A stretch of 64,000 bases of DNA from Phymatolithon calcareum (taxonomy: Eukaryota; Rhodophyta; Florideophyceae; Hapalidiales). The notes below the pieces were generated by a model. It ran no database searches. It worked only from the letters and a program-made list of their open reading frames with translations, and had not been told where the DNA came from. Position numbers and translations under genes: made by a program. Of the stretch, positions 1-9,634 are shown piece by piece (within the stretch, counting starts at the first letter, position 1; each line of letters starts with the position of its first letter). The stretch spans positions 1,860,001 through 1,924,000 of the forward strand of contig OZ345375.1 in the NCBI GenBank assembly GCA_977006965.1. The letters are read 5' to 3'.

Positions 1-239
1 TGCCTCGTGGCACGGTAAGGGTTTCAGCTTAGTAAGGTGACATTACGGTGCCATGTAGCTCCATTGTCATCTCTGCATTCAGGAATATGAGTACGCAATA
101 ACTGCATTAAGGAGCTGCGTCGCAATAATGAGTGCAGTATGAAACTCTGTTGCAATAGAGCTGTTATTGCAGCTTATTGCAACTTACTGCAATAGCAGTA
201 GAATTGGTGTCACCCCTGGAAGTGACCGTTATTTCCGCT
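1..239. other. No gene seen; TTGCAAT-rich stretch
   Basis: No convincing coding frame. Between about 130 and 200 the words TTGCAAT, TATTGCA and CTGCAAT recur at short, uneven spacing, giving a degenerate low-order repeat. It lies just outside the inverted MULE pair that begins near 240, so it may be flanking or terminal transposon DNA. Confidence 0.4.
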
Positions 240-720
240 TGAGAAGCAGTGACGGGCCCTCATTTCGGACGGCAAGTAGGGCCTCTTGTGCTTGCGGTCC
301 GGCTTAGCGACAAGGTTAAACGGTACCAAATCATCCTATATTTGCTGGTCACCAGTGACTGCAAAACGCGTGATACTGCCCTCGTGTTGCTTAGCTCACA
401 TTCTCCACAGCCATGCGTCCTCGACCCAGTGCTTATTCCACGACTTGAAGGTGATCCAATGCTACACTAAGCGTTTAGAAGCGTACAAAAGTGTAGCGAC
501 AACGTGCTTACATATCCGCTGGTGTTCTTCAAAGTGGCGACAAGTGCGTGTAGCGCGGTAGTCACTGTTAACTCTCATATCGAATGGTGTCACTTTGCTG
601 CGAACAACACAGTTCAGCGTGCCACTTTCGTTGACCTCCGGCTCCACACGCAACTTTTGTACTCGCATCGCGGCTCTGTATCTAGGATTAGCTAGCGCAT
701 ATCATAACAAGTAGTAGTTT
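240..720 (-). pseudogene. MULE transposase C-terminal fragment (left arm of inverted pair)
   Basis: The minus strand from about 668 to 462 reads a SWIM-type zinc finger with the CxC pair partly lost (TRTCRHFEEHQRICKHVVAT). DNA from 470 down to 240 then matches, with frameshifts, the segment that follows the SWIM finger in the right arm. SWIM fingers sit near the C-terminus of Mutator-like (MULE) transposases, where they bind DNA or assist catalysis. No DDE catalytic core is present, so this is a fragment. It is an inverted relative of the plus-strand copy at 800-1444 and looks older or more damaged than that copy. Confidence 0.6.
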
Positions 721-1265
721 TGGCAAGGGGTGCCAGTTTAGCGAACTTTCCCCTCTTTTTCGGTCCAGGTCTCTAAACCGGTACTCCTTGCCAAAACTAC
801 TACTTGCTACGATATGCGCAAGCTAAACCTAGATACAAAGCCGCGATGCCAGTACAAAAGTTGCTTGTGGAGCCGGAGGTCAACGAAAGTGGCACGCTGA
901 GCTGTGTTGTTTGCCGCCAATCGACACCATTCGATGTGAAAGTTAGCAGCTACTACTGCGGTACATGCTCCTGCCGCCACTTTGAAGAGCACATGAGGCC
1001 ACGTAGCCAAGTCGTCGCTGCACATTGTATGCTTCTAGGGGCTTAATGCAGCATTGGGTGTCGTTCGACTCGTGGAACAAGTACTGGTTCGGGGACGTAT
1101 GGATGTTGAGAACGAGGGCCAAGCAGCATGAGGGCAGCATCACTCGTGTTGGAGTCACTGGAGACCAGCTAGTACAGGATGATTTGGTGTCGTTTGACCT
1201 TGTGGCAAAGCCGGGCCGCAAGCGCAAGAAGCCTAACTTGCCGTCCGAAATGAGGGCCCATCACT
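240..1265. repeat. Large inverted repeat of MULE 3' sequence
   Basis: Bases 240-735 reappear in reverse complement at about 780-1265, around a spacer of about 45 nt. The facing inner ends share the word GTAGTAGTTTTGGCAAGG (711-728, reverse complement 786-808). Arms are roughly 490 bp and clearly diverged but alignable throughout by eye. The shared word also occurs near 1500 and 2910, as expected for a transposon terminus. Confidence 0.65.
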
Positions 1266-1444
1266 GTTCCTCGTGCGGAAACACTGGCCATTTTTCGCAG
1301 ACATGCGGGAGGCCCATCATCCACAACCTTGTTGAGGCGAAACGAAAACACATTGACAAAGCGGCTCATTCCATGATCATTGACATTACTGCCTGCGATG
1401 ACGGAGATGCTCCTTGCGACGAGGATCTAAGGCATAGAGAGTAG
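800..1444 (+). pseudogene. MULE transposase C-terminal fragment with SWIM finger and CCHC knuckle
   Basis: Two frames joined by a frameshift near 1030. The first (804-1046) carries a SWIM signature, CGTCSCRHFEEH followed by a later His. The second (1025-1444) ends with a retroviral-type zinc knuckle CSSCGNTGHFSQTC preceded by a basic stretch (KPGRKRKKP). SWIM followed by CCHC is the usual C-terminal order in Mutator-like transposases. The N-terminal DNA-binding and DDE regions are absent, so the fragment cannot catalyse transposition. The frameshift shows it is not under coding constraint now. Confidence 0.65.
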
Positions 1445-1659
1445 CGCGCGCAAAAAATTTTACTGTCGCATAGACTGCTTTTTCAAACGGATGAGTTAGT
1501 AGTTTTGGCTAGGGTGAGTATGATAGTACGCTTGGCTAGGGGTGAGTAGTATCAGGGGACAGTAATATATTACTATCCCCTGGTAGTAGGTTCGGCGAGG
1601 GGTGGCCATGTAGTGAATTTCCTCAAATTTTTTTTTATTGCAATTTTTTTAAAAGCCCC
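1445..1659. repeat. Repeated transposon-end words (AGTAGTTTTGGC...)
   Basis: Three degenerate copies of a word like GTAGTAGTTTTGGCAAGGGG lie near 1494, 1530 and 1583, each followed by GGGTG-type sequence. The context GTCGCATAGA...ACGGATGAG near 1467-1495 recurs at 2874-2909 on the far side of the LINE fragment, so the LINE piece sits between two copies of the same transposon-end sequence. Confidence 0.45.
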
Positions 1660-2880
1660 GCAGTCACACGAATATACGGGCAGGGTTTCCTCAGGTGCTG
1701 CCCTCGCTAGGGCGGCTCTACTCTTATGTCTGGCATTCTATCTGGGACCTTAGCATGTGTTGGGTTGTTTTGATTGCTCTTCGTAACAGTTTCGAGGCGT
1801 CGCTTCTTCTTTCAGTACAGGTCTTCTTCATGCTGCATACTCTCGATGATGCTTTTGTTGAAGAGCAAAAGGTCATCTAATGCCTTCTCAGTTGCCGCTC
1901 TGTCGTCTTCCTTGAGTTCATAGACTGGCAAGTTGCGATCCAGGGTCTCCATGTGCTGTGTGACTTTGTTTCCGAATCTATCTGCCATCAGTGTGGTAGA
2001 CACTTGGGGAAATCTTCCAAAGGCGTACTGAACCGCCAGTTGCCTGTGTTTCAGTTGTGGAAATTTGAGTATTGCAGGGAGTTCTCTTGTCTTGTCGTAC
2101 GGAATTTTCCTCTTTCTCTTCGATTCAAGGCTCTCTCCTTCCTTTGTCAGGAATGCTGATCGGAGTTCTTCTGCAGATTGGTTCGCTAATATGTGCTTCA
2201 ACGCTTCATCAAACGGTTCTCTGGTTTCCATCGATGTGATGTCCTTACTTGTGGCTTGAAGCTCTTCTGAATTTCTTCTCTCTGGTGGTTGCATCAGAAA
2301 CTTTTCTTTCTTCGCCATTGTCCTTCTCAGCATCTTGAAAGCTAGTATTTCCCGTCGATGGGAAGCAGCTTGGATTCGGCATAGTAGGCGAAGTCTATCC
2401 GTCTTTCCTCGTGCCAGTGGCCCGAAGACTTGTCTGAAAAACGTTTGTTCAACTTCTTTGACCGCGCTCTGGACATTTTCTGTCCACGGTGTTAAGTGCA
2501 TAGCGTACTCCCATCGTGGCTGGATTAATGCCTTGTATACTTGGATGCATTTATGTATGCCAATTCCCTTCTTGAATACCCCTAGTGCACGGAACTCGTA
2601 CAGAGCGATCCTAGCCTTCTTGAGGCGTTGCAACATCAGTGTATCTGTAACCCCTCTGGTCCTAGGGATACTCCGAGGTAGGTGACTTCCGCGACATGTG
2701 CGAGGGCCTTATTAGCCAGCTGGAATGTCACGCCCGCTGTCTCATCCGATTCAAGTATCTCGCTTTTTCCTTGTTTCGTGTTCCATGTCATCCCTCGTTC
2801 TTGGGCCCATTGAGTGGCTTTGTCTAGCAATCCCTGCAGAGCGGAAGGTGATTTCGCTACCTCAAATATTAGTGTCGCAT
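1660..2880 (-). pseudogene. LINE (non-LTR retrotransposon) ORF2 3' portion
   Basis: The minus strand reads RT-distal LINE sequence. Frame 1 (2899-2636) has the RT thumb-type text ATQWAQERGMTWNTKQGKSE followed by TYLGVSLGPEG. After a one-nucleotide frame change at about 2640, frame 2 (2636-1812) has KVYKA-type LINE C-terminal text (IQPRWEYAMHLTPWTENV, FGRFPQVSTT, EKALDDLLLFNKSIIE). The two frames meet at a TGATG stop/start overlap, but the protein text reads across it, so I interpret it as a decay frameshift. The 3' tail (about 1625-1710, CCTGAGGAAACCC-type on the minus strand ending in T/A-rich DNA) recurs at 17990, 20140 and 30070. The fragment is 5' truncated before the RT core. Confidence 0.75.
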
Positions 2881-3330
2881 AGAGTGCTCTGCGTATCATA
2901 ACGGATGAGTAGTAGTTTTGGCAAGGGGTGTCGATTTAGCAACTTTACCGACTTTTTCGGCCCATGTAGCGAATTTCCTCAAATATTATTGCTCTTTCTT
3001 CATTCATCTGTAAGTCAAAAGCAAGCTTTTTGTGCCAAGTAAGACGAGTCGATTCCGTAATTTAGTTTTTCTAAGAAATGCTCTGGTTCGGTCTAGCTCG
3101 AGAAGCGGACAAAGTCGCCCCCTGATTGCCATTACAACCTGTGTTCCGCCGCAGATCGGAAAAGAGGTATAAAGAGTAGACACCATCATACTTGTTTGAT
3201 CACTTTGGGCTGACATCAGATTGCGCACACTTCGACACCGTTGCTTCTATGTTGCAAAATTCTGGAGGCTGCGGCTAGAGCAGAAAGTGGCAAAAACGCC
3301 CTATCCCGCAAGCGAAAACAGTACGGCCGC
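2881..3330. other. Transposon-end word, then no gene seen
   Basis: AGTAGTAGTTTTGGCAAGGGG at 2909-2929 repeats the MULE inner-end word. The rest, to about 3330, has only short unsupported frames. Confidence 0.4.
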
Positions 3331-3339
3331 CGCACTTGT

Positions 3340-3640
3340 GCTTCAAGTCGAGTAGATATAGAACGCCGGCCCTAAAATAGTCATTCGGTATGTTCCTACT
3401 CATGAGCACCTCGAGGCTCATAGAACTGACAGGACAAACTGGCAAGGATGCTCTCCAAGATATCAAGACAGGACTGTCGAAAGACAAGCTATCTCCAGAG
3501 GAAAGTGCATTCACAAATAGAGCACTAGATGAAGTTCTTGCTATGTATAGCCTATGTTTCAAGTCGCCAAGACTGCTGCTGCAACTGAACCCCCAGGGTG
3601 ACAACCATAAGACTCCGCGTGACACAGCACAATGAAGTAT
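3340..3640 (+). pseudogene. LINE ORF2 C-terminal fragment (copy 1)
   Basis: A frame from 3390 reads STSRLIELTGQTGKDALQD followed by TNRALDEVLAMYS. It aligns with fragments at 49612, 50391 (minus) and 61189, and with the C-terminus of the larger LINE fragment at 1812-2636 (FGRFPQVSTTLM... EKALDDLLLF). The upstream DNA, including CTTCAAGTCGAGTAGATATAG, is also homologous to those copies but holds a TAG in frame. Downstream, TTTTCCCCCTAGAGG matches the other copies' 3' flank. I call it a truncated LINE end, not a host gene. Confidence 0.6.
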
Positions 3641-4920
3641 TTTCCCCCTAGAGGCCCGACTATGGGCCAGAGGTAAGTTTTTGCACCGCACCAGATCGTG
3701 TCGCTCACTACTCACACACCAAAACAGACCATACCCATGTGCTCTTGGCGCTCTCAAAGTTTCCCAATAAGTCTACAGACGAGCTGATTACTTTTATATA
3801 ATTATCTACGCTCTTCTTCAATGTTGCAAAGATCTTCATGTACTTTAGTGGATTAGTTTTCTGTACAATCGTCAAGTTTGCTGAAAGCCGTTGCCTCTCT
3901 CCCACCCAGGTCTTCTTTGACAGCACAGGATCATGGACTACTTCCTTGTGATAACATGCCAAGTTGCACTCATAAGACATAAAGACGTCACGTTTCTCAA
4001 GTAGGTGGCAGCCAACGGGCACGCCGAACATGATATTGGTCAAATTATAATGTGATCACCAAGGGAGAACGGTCGACAAGGGAAGCCCTTCGGTCAAAAT
4101 TGCTGCACCAGGCCCTAGTGCTCTCTTTTCAAAGGGACTGGCATCTGTATCGCACAAATCTCATTTTTCGCACACAATGCGACTATTCTAAAAGTGTGAC
4201 ACCTGATCCAGTCGGCTTTTAAGGAGGGGCCCAACAACTAGTAACCAGGTAGGCTGGATCAATCTTCCTCTCGCGCGCTCGCGTTCATGAGAAGGCTTAA
4301 ATAGCAGAAAGGGGCCTTAACATTTTGCAGTAAACGCATTGCTTACTTTCGAGAATGCCGATATGTCATATCTCCGGGTGGAATCGAATCGTATTTCGAG
4401 CGGCAGGCTGAGAAGGAGTGTTTTCCTAAGTACCTAGCAGAAATAGCGCCCTGTCGTAATCTAAGTAGAATATAATTCAGCAATAAAGCACTGCCTTGCG
4501 AGCCCCATCAGCGGGGTGAAAGCAGTTTACATACATAGATACATATGTTATATGATCCGCTTAGATACTACTGTTTGAATAGACGGCAACTTTTGGAATT
4601 TTTTTTCTAAAGGCTTTTTTTCTCCCAGAAATGGTACACATTAAAGTAAATAAGCCAACCGTATTCCAATGCGTGTTCATGTTTTACAAATTTTACAAAA
4701 GGTCTCAAAAACAGCCAATACATATGCAGTATCATGTGCACTTGCAAACTTTATAGCACACGTGTGCAGTAAATCACATGCGAACCCAGCGCAATAGCTT
4801 CGCGAAGCATCGAACCAATCTTTCTCGTATCGTTCTCCCTACAGCTGCTGGAATCCGATTTTTACCGTACACCAGTTCTTCCGAACCTTCCTCTTTGCTC
4901 CCCAACCCACCGCCTTCGTC
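3641..4920. other. Intergenic; no supported gene
   Basis: The minus strand holds an unrecognised 111-codon frame (4043-3708) with no neighbours or motifs to support it. From 4500 to 4760 the DNA is A/T-rich (ACATACATAGATACATATG). This stretch must include the promoter of the HECT gene that starts at 4921; I cannot point to a TATA box. Confidence 0.4.
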
Positions 4921-7905
4921 ATGCAATTCTTCGACCGTCCAGGCCGCGCAAGACAGATATCTTTGCGCGGCAGCTCCTCGCGCCCGGCCTCCTCAACCGA
5001 ACTTATCGCCTCCTCCATCCGCGCCCGCGAGCGTCGCGCCCAACAACGTCAACGCAACGCCGCCGCCACCAAGCTCCAGGCATCAGTGCGTCGTCGCGCT
5101 GCCACCTTGCGCGCCATCTCTGCGCTTCCGTCTGCATCTCCAGCCACACTCCTACTCGCTGCTGGTGCAGTCGCACGTACCCCTGTTCTCAGAGATGCAT
5201 TAGAGGCGAATCCCTCTGTACGCATATGCGCCGCCGCTCTCGCAGGCTACCAGCACACCCAACCCGCGTTTCCAGGGACGCTTCCTGCCTTGCAACGAAA
5301 GGTGCTAGCACTTCTCGTCGCCGCTGCAGAAGACGCCAATGATGCCGAACGCCGGGCTCTGCTCTCCGCCGCCGTGCGCATCGCTTCCTGTTTGCATGGT
5401 GATGTTGCACTTCAAGAAATGCTCGTCGAATGGCAGTTTTTTGATCTTCTCGCACCGACGCTTTCAAGGGCATGCAATACAGCTGATGAGCCATTGCAAA
5501 TTCAACTCCGCTCCCTTGTAGACGCCGTGATTCTCCCCATGCCTGATGAGGCAACACCTCTGTACGCGCATTTTGTGCGCGCCCTCTTCGTTATTCCTGG
5601 TGCTGCTGCTGCACTCCATCTCGAGTCCCGTCCGAAGCTCGTGCCGCACCTGCTTCTTGGAGTCGCCGCGTGCGGCGATGTTGCCGGGACAGAGGACGAT
5701 GCAAACGTACCCGTAGTTCTCGGGAATGTTCTTGACATGGCGCACGAGTTTTGGAAAAACGCTGCACGCGGTCCGCTTTGGGCGCTCGTGTCAGCGGTTT
5801 CGAGTCTGGTATCGCGACTCGCACGAAACGGAATAGACCTGAAGGACCGTATCGAAGATGAAGAAGACGGAGATGTAGATATGACCGGGGCGTCTTCCCC
5901 AGGTCCTCTTGGTCGACTTGTGCACGCGCTCTCCGCCGTTGTCTCTGAAAATACTGTGCGTGCGCTCTTCAATGCGGCGGTCGCCGAAGGACGTCATGCG
6001 GCGCTGAGTGTTTGCAATTTGTTCAACCTGCTGGTTCGATGCGACAACAGACTGAAGATGGAATTTCAAAACGCGCTCGCGTTCTGGCGCCGAGCGGAAG
6101 GAGAAGTTATCGGTCATATCCTGCCCAGGCTATGGGGCATGTGCTACACACCCAGCCCCGTCGCGGTCATATCAGACGTGGTAGAGACCGAAGCGCGACT
6201 GCCAGGTCCGACATGCTACGTCGCGGATGATTGCGGCCCTGTGTTACTGGTGTTTGCCCGAGCATATGCTCATCTGCTTTACGTTCAGGACGAGGATGAA
6301 ATGTTTGAAAGTCGTCGGCCCTTTACGCTGGACGAGATCCGCGAGATCTCACTCGTTCTTAAAAACACGCTCTACGTCGCGCTCTACTCCCCCACCCGGT
6401 TTCCTTTTGCCGGCAGCTCGAGTAAATTGAAATCGGTGGACAACATTTTGCGGGCGGACCCCGACCTCTTTGATGAGGTCAGTCGCCTGCTGTCGAGGTT
6501 GTACATATGCGATTCGAGAAGGGAGTTCCGAACCGGAGACGACTTTTGGCTCGCAGGCCATGGAACACTGGCAAGAGATAGATTTGTGCAGGACGCTGTC
6601 GAGGCAGGCCCGGACGCACTTGTCCGAAGCCAGAGCCAGTCGATGTACGGCGGGGTTCGTCAGCTCTCGTACGTGTCGCGTCAACTGTCGGTGAACGGTG
6701 CCGGAGAGCTGTTGCGAGTGGCGCCATATCTTGCTCCGTTTTCTTCACGTGCGAAAATATTTCACAAGTGGGTGGCCGAAGAGCGAATGAAGTTTAACGG
6801 CGGTGCGCTTTTTGGTGGGATGGGGGGACGGCGGTTGGAGGTGCGACGGAAGTTCATTTTCGAGGACGCATTTAGAGACTTAAATGGATTGAAAGAGCAG
6901 TTAAAGACGACGGTGCGGGTCAAGTTTATCGATGAGCACGGGCTGGAGGAAGCTGGCATCGATGGAGGTGGGGTGTTCAAGGAGTTTATGAACGAAGTGT
7001 TGAGACAAGGGTTCTCGCCCGAGTCGTACGGGTTGTTCAAGAAGACATCGGACGGATTGCTGTACCCAAATCCAGACATCGCGACAATCAACGAAAATTT
7101 TGAGACGCAGTTTATGTTTTTAGGACGTCTCTTGGGTAAGGCTCTTTTCGATGCTGTGTTGGTCGACATTCCTTTCGCATCGTTCTTCCTGTCAAAAATG
7201 CTGGGCAATCTCAACTACCCGAATGACCTGGGCTCGTTGGACCCAGAATTGTATAAGAACCTGAAGTATCTCAAAAATTGCGACGCGAGCATCGTTGAAG
7301 ATCTAGGGCTGAATTTTACAATCGCGAACAATGCCTATGGGGCAATCACAGAAGTGGAGCTGAAGCGCGGCGGGAGAAACATCGCCGTAACGGCGGCGAA
7401 TCGGATCGAGTATATCCACCGCGTGTCTAACTACCGCATGAACGTGCAGTTGAAACCCCAGACAGATGCGTTTCTGAAGGGATTTTCCGAGGTTATTCGA
7501 CCAGAGTTTATCAGACTATTCTCTGAGCGCGAACTGCAGCATCTTATCTCTGGTGCAATCGGACGGATCGACATCAACGACTGGCGAATGAATACTAAGT
7601 ATTCGAGCGGGTACGACGAGAACTCAGCCGTGATTAAATGGTTCTGGCAAGTTGTGCTGGAGCTCACGGCCGAAGAGCAGAGCCGATTACTCCAATTTGT
7701 GACGTCGTCGCCGCGAGCACCCCTTCTCGGCTTCTCGTATCTCAACCCTTGCTTCACGATACAACGGGCGGAAGGCGATGTGCGGCTGCCGACGGCGTCG
7801 ACATGTCTCAACCTTTTGAAATTGCCGAATTACCCAAATTTGGACGTTGTGCGCGAAAAGTTGAAGTATGCTGTGCACTCGAACGCCGGATTCGATCTTA
7901 GTTAG
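4921..7905 (+). CDS. HECT-type E3 ubiquitin ligase, UBE3C/Hul5/UPL6-like
   Basis: A single 994-codon frame. E3 ligases of this class take ubiquitin from an E2 onto a cysteine and pass it to substrate; UBE3C/Hul5 members work with the proteasome on misfolded proteins. The N-terminus MQFFDRPGRARQISLRG and the basic IQ-like helix at about residues 46-62 (AAATKLQASVRRRAA) are characteristic of this subfamily and justify the start. The middle (70-600) is helical and weakly conserved, with an acidic insert EDEEDGDVDM near 320. The HECT domain spans about 640-994, with RKFIFEDAF, EEAGIDGGGVFKEF and FLGRLLGKALFD. The catalytic Cys is 962 in STCLNLLKLPNYP (codon 7804-7806), and the chain ends shortly after, as in the family. 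Length fits UBE3C/UPL6 proteins (about 1000-1080). No introns or frameshifts are seen. It looks intact and functional. Confidence 0.95.
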   Translation: MQFFDRPGRARQISLRGSSSRPASSTELIASSIRARERRAQQRQRNAAATKLQASVRRRAATLRAISALPSASPATLLLAAGAVARTPVLRDALEANPSVRICAAALAGYQHTQPAFPGTLPALQRKVLALLVAAAEDANDAERRALLSAAVRIASCLHGDVALQEMLVEWQFFDLLAPTLSRACNTADEPLQIQLRSLVDAVILPMPDEATPLYAHFVRALFVIPGAAAALHLESRPKLVPHLLLGVAACGDVAGTEDDANVPVVLGNVLDMAHEFWKNAARGPLWALVSAVSSLVSRLARNGIDLKDRIEDEEDGDVDMTGASSPGPLGRLVHALSAVVSENTVRALFNAAVAEGRHAALSVCNLFNLLVRCDNRLKMEFQNALAFWRRAEGEVIGHILPRLWGMCYTPSPVAVISDVVETEARLPGPTCYVADDCGPVLLVFARAYAHLLYVQDEDEMFESRRPFTLDEIREISLVLKNTLYVALYSPTRFPFAGSSSKLKSVDNILRADPDLFDEVSRLLSRLYICDSRREFRTGDDFWLAGHGTLARDRFVQDAVEAGPDALVRSQSQSMYGGVRQLSYVSRQLSVNGAGELLRVAPYLAPFSSRAKIFHKWVAEERMKFNGGALFGGMGGRRLEVRRKFIFEDAFRDLNGLKEQLKTTVRVKFIDEHGLEEAGIDGGGVFKEFMNEVLRQGFSPESYGLFKKTSDGLLYPNPDIATINENFETQFMFLGRLLGKALFDAVLVDIPFASFFLSKMLGNLNYPNDLGSLDPELYKNLKYLKNCDASIVEDLGLNFTIANNAYGAITEVELKRGGRNIAVTAANRIEYIHRVSNYRMNVQLKPQTDAFLKGFSEVIRPEFIRLFSERELQHLISGAIGRIDINDWRMNTKYSSGYDENSAVIKWFWQVVLELTAEEQSRLLQFVTSSPRAPLLGFSYLNPCFTIQRAEGDVRLPTASTCLNLLKLPNYPNLDVVREKLKYAVHSNAGFDLS

Positions 7906-8873
7906 AGTGCGGAAGTAGGATGGCGGACGCGTTTTACCCTTGGTAGATAGAACCACTTTTACTTCCTGGGCTTGTCCAAGTGTAAAAAGTGATGTGTACT
8001 ACATAAGCGACAACTCTAGATTCGCCTTGACCATTTATGTATCGCCTAGTACTGTAGACTCAACATGACTCCCGTTCTACTGTGTAGAGCAGCAGTCATT
8101 TCATGGAGCTACCGTTCAATGTCACTTGCCTCTGCTCCGAAATTATGTGTGAATTCCAGTGGTTTCAGTGAGATGCAAGTATTCAAGATTTCTCAGATGC
8201 TGCCTCGTGATGAGTACCACTTCTCGTGCGCTTGTTGGTTTTTGCTTGAGGAGCGGACTTCTTCGACCGCCATGCTCAATGCAATTGTGGAGCGAAATGT
8301 CTGGAGCTCATCTACTGGATGCTTTGTGGCCAATCTTTCTTCCTTCTCCAGACTACTAAGAAAGGTTGCCACAGCATACGGTTTCGAACTCGACTGTCTG
8401 TACTGGTCCCCATGGTCGTCATGGACACTTTAAGGACACTCCCGCATTCGCGCCACGTTGCATGCGGACTAAGCAACGCGTTGCGAGTGCTACGAAGTGC
8501 AGCTCAGTTGTATTATCACAATGAGTCCTCCTTTTCCTGTGCAGTTCGAGAAAATGTCCTTTCATCTGTGAAAATCGGGATCGAAAAGTTTCCGAGGACA
8601 AGCTCGCTCGGAAGGCCATCAGGATCTCGTCAAAAAGAACACTGTGCTACACGGCGGCTATAGTTCCTGTTTTAATTCGTAGTACTGATGCGTGTGTGTG
8701 TTTCTGCAAAAGTGGCACAAACACAAGATCTCGTGGTCGAAGTAAAATGGCGGAATACGTAACATGTGCGACGTAGCCATGCTTGGCGTAGAGTATTCTA
8801 CAAAAAACTGGACATGAAACAAGCAAGACAACACGGTTGTGAAACCTGCGACGCAATAACAACCCGGTTGGCC
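7906..8873. other. Intergenic; no supported gene
   Basis: A 122-codon plus-strand frame (8065-8433) has no recognisable motif and contains nothing I can support as protein. The region separates the 3' end of the HECT gene from the 3' end of the convergent C2-domain gene. Confidence 0.35.
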
Positions 8874-9634
8874 CTAATCTGCAATCTCGCACTTATCAAC
8901 TGTGTCACAAAGTTTTAAAACAAACGAGTCCCCATGCCAAGTTAGAAAATAGTTGAGCGTAAATTGGATAATAGTCATCGATAGCAAGGATACTTACCGT
9001 CTCCGGCATTGAACTCAATGCTCAGATTGAGAAGACCGATCGACCTCCCCTTCGCATCACACATTTCAATGTCACCGTTGAATGAAGACATCTTCAAAGT
9101 GCGAAACTGGATCTGGCAGTTTCCGAGGAGGTCGTCCCTCCTAAAAGTAGAAAAAATGTACAAACACTAGCATATGTCAGAAGTCCTTTTTCTCTGGCTG
9201 ACTTCTATATGGACGAACTTACGAGACTGGAATACGGCGGAGAGTTCAACATGAGATTGATCATCGCGAACATACGAAACCATGGTTAGCGTCAAGCGAG
9301 AAATTGTCTCAAACTGGGAATGGCGGTAAGCACGTACATGTATCTTCATCGAGAAGCTGGAAGGTTAGTTTCTCGTAGTCTCCTTTGACATCCTTCGTCA
9401 CAGTGCTGCTCGAAATGAGCTCCAAGGAAAGGCGGATTAGTACTTCTGGAAAAAGTTGCGGTACGCGAACTGTAAAAATTGATCAACTACAAACCCGTTC
9501 CATGCTGGAGAAGAACAATCGGAGTCTTCAGTCTTCCAGAAGGCACTTTTATCGCAGAAGACCTTGACATACAGATCATTGGAAAACGTGAACGTGCCGC
9601 CCTTGATAAAAATCTTCAGCTTTCCTTCCACCAT
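8874..9634 (-). CDS. Small single-C2-domain protein, spliced (5 exons proposed)
   Basis: No long frame exists, but splicing gives a clean 132-aa C2 domain, a Ca2+/lipid-binding beta sandwich. Proposed exons on the minus strand: 9634-9491, 9419-9338, 9226-9223, 9140-8998, 8899-8874 (TAG stop). Exon 1 starts MVEGKLKIFIKGG, has SNDLYVKVF and ends SSPAWNGF. Exon 2 gives GDYEKLTFQLLDEDT. Exon 4 gives RDDLLGNCQIQF and ends GLLNLSIEF. In order these match C2 strands: the WN motif, the DED and DDLLG calcium loops, and the last GxLxLxIEF strand. Introns are 71, 111, 82 and 98 nt with GT...AG ends. Donors include GTACGT, GTAAGT and GTAAGT, with branch-like TACTAAT in intron 1, CTAAC in intron 2 and TTCTAAC in intron 4. 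The edges of intron 1 are the least certain. The best frame needs a 4-nt exon (TCTC), which restores DEDTFSRDDLLG. Plant relatives of this size act at membranes in stress signalling; function here is unknown. Confidence 0.7.
9223..9226 (-). other. Proposed 4-nt microexon (TCTC) of the C2 gene
   Basis: On the minus strand, TATTCCAG precedes TCTC and GTAAGT follows it. Exon 2 ends in phase 1 at 9338 and exon 4 needs phase 2 at 9140. Joining them directly breaks the frame, and adding these 4 nt gives DEDTFSRDDLLG, a normal C2 loop. Direct RNA evidence is lacking. Confidence 0.45.

Noticed and set aside
2620-2650. TGATG stop/start overlap in the LINE as translational coupling
   Set aside because: The protein text of related copies reads straight across, so it is a one-base decay frameshift.
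4778-5203. 141-codon plus frame overlapping the HECT 5' end
   Set aside because: Pro/Ser-rich shadow in another frame of the HECT gene; the HECT N-terminus (MQFFDRPGRARQISLRG) is the family-typical reading.
5502-5972. 156-codon minus frame and its neighbours within the HECT gene
   Set aside because: Antisense shadows of a GC-rich coding region with no motifs.
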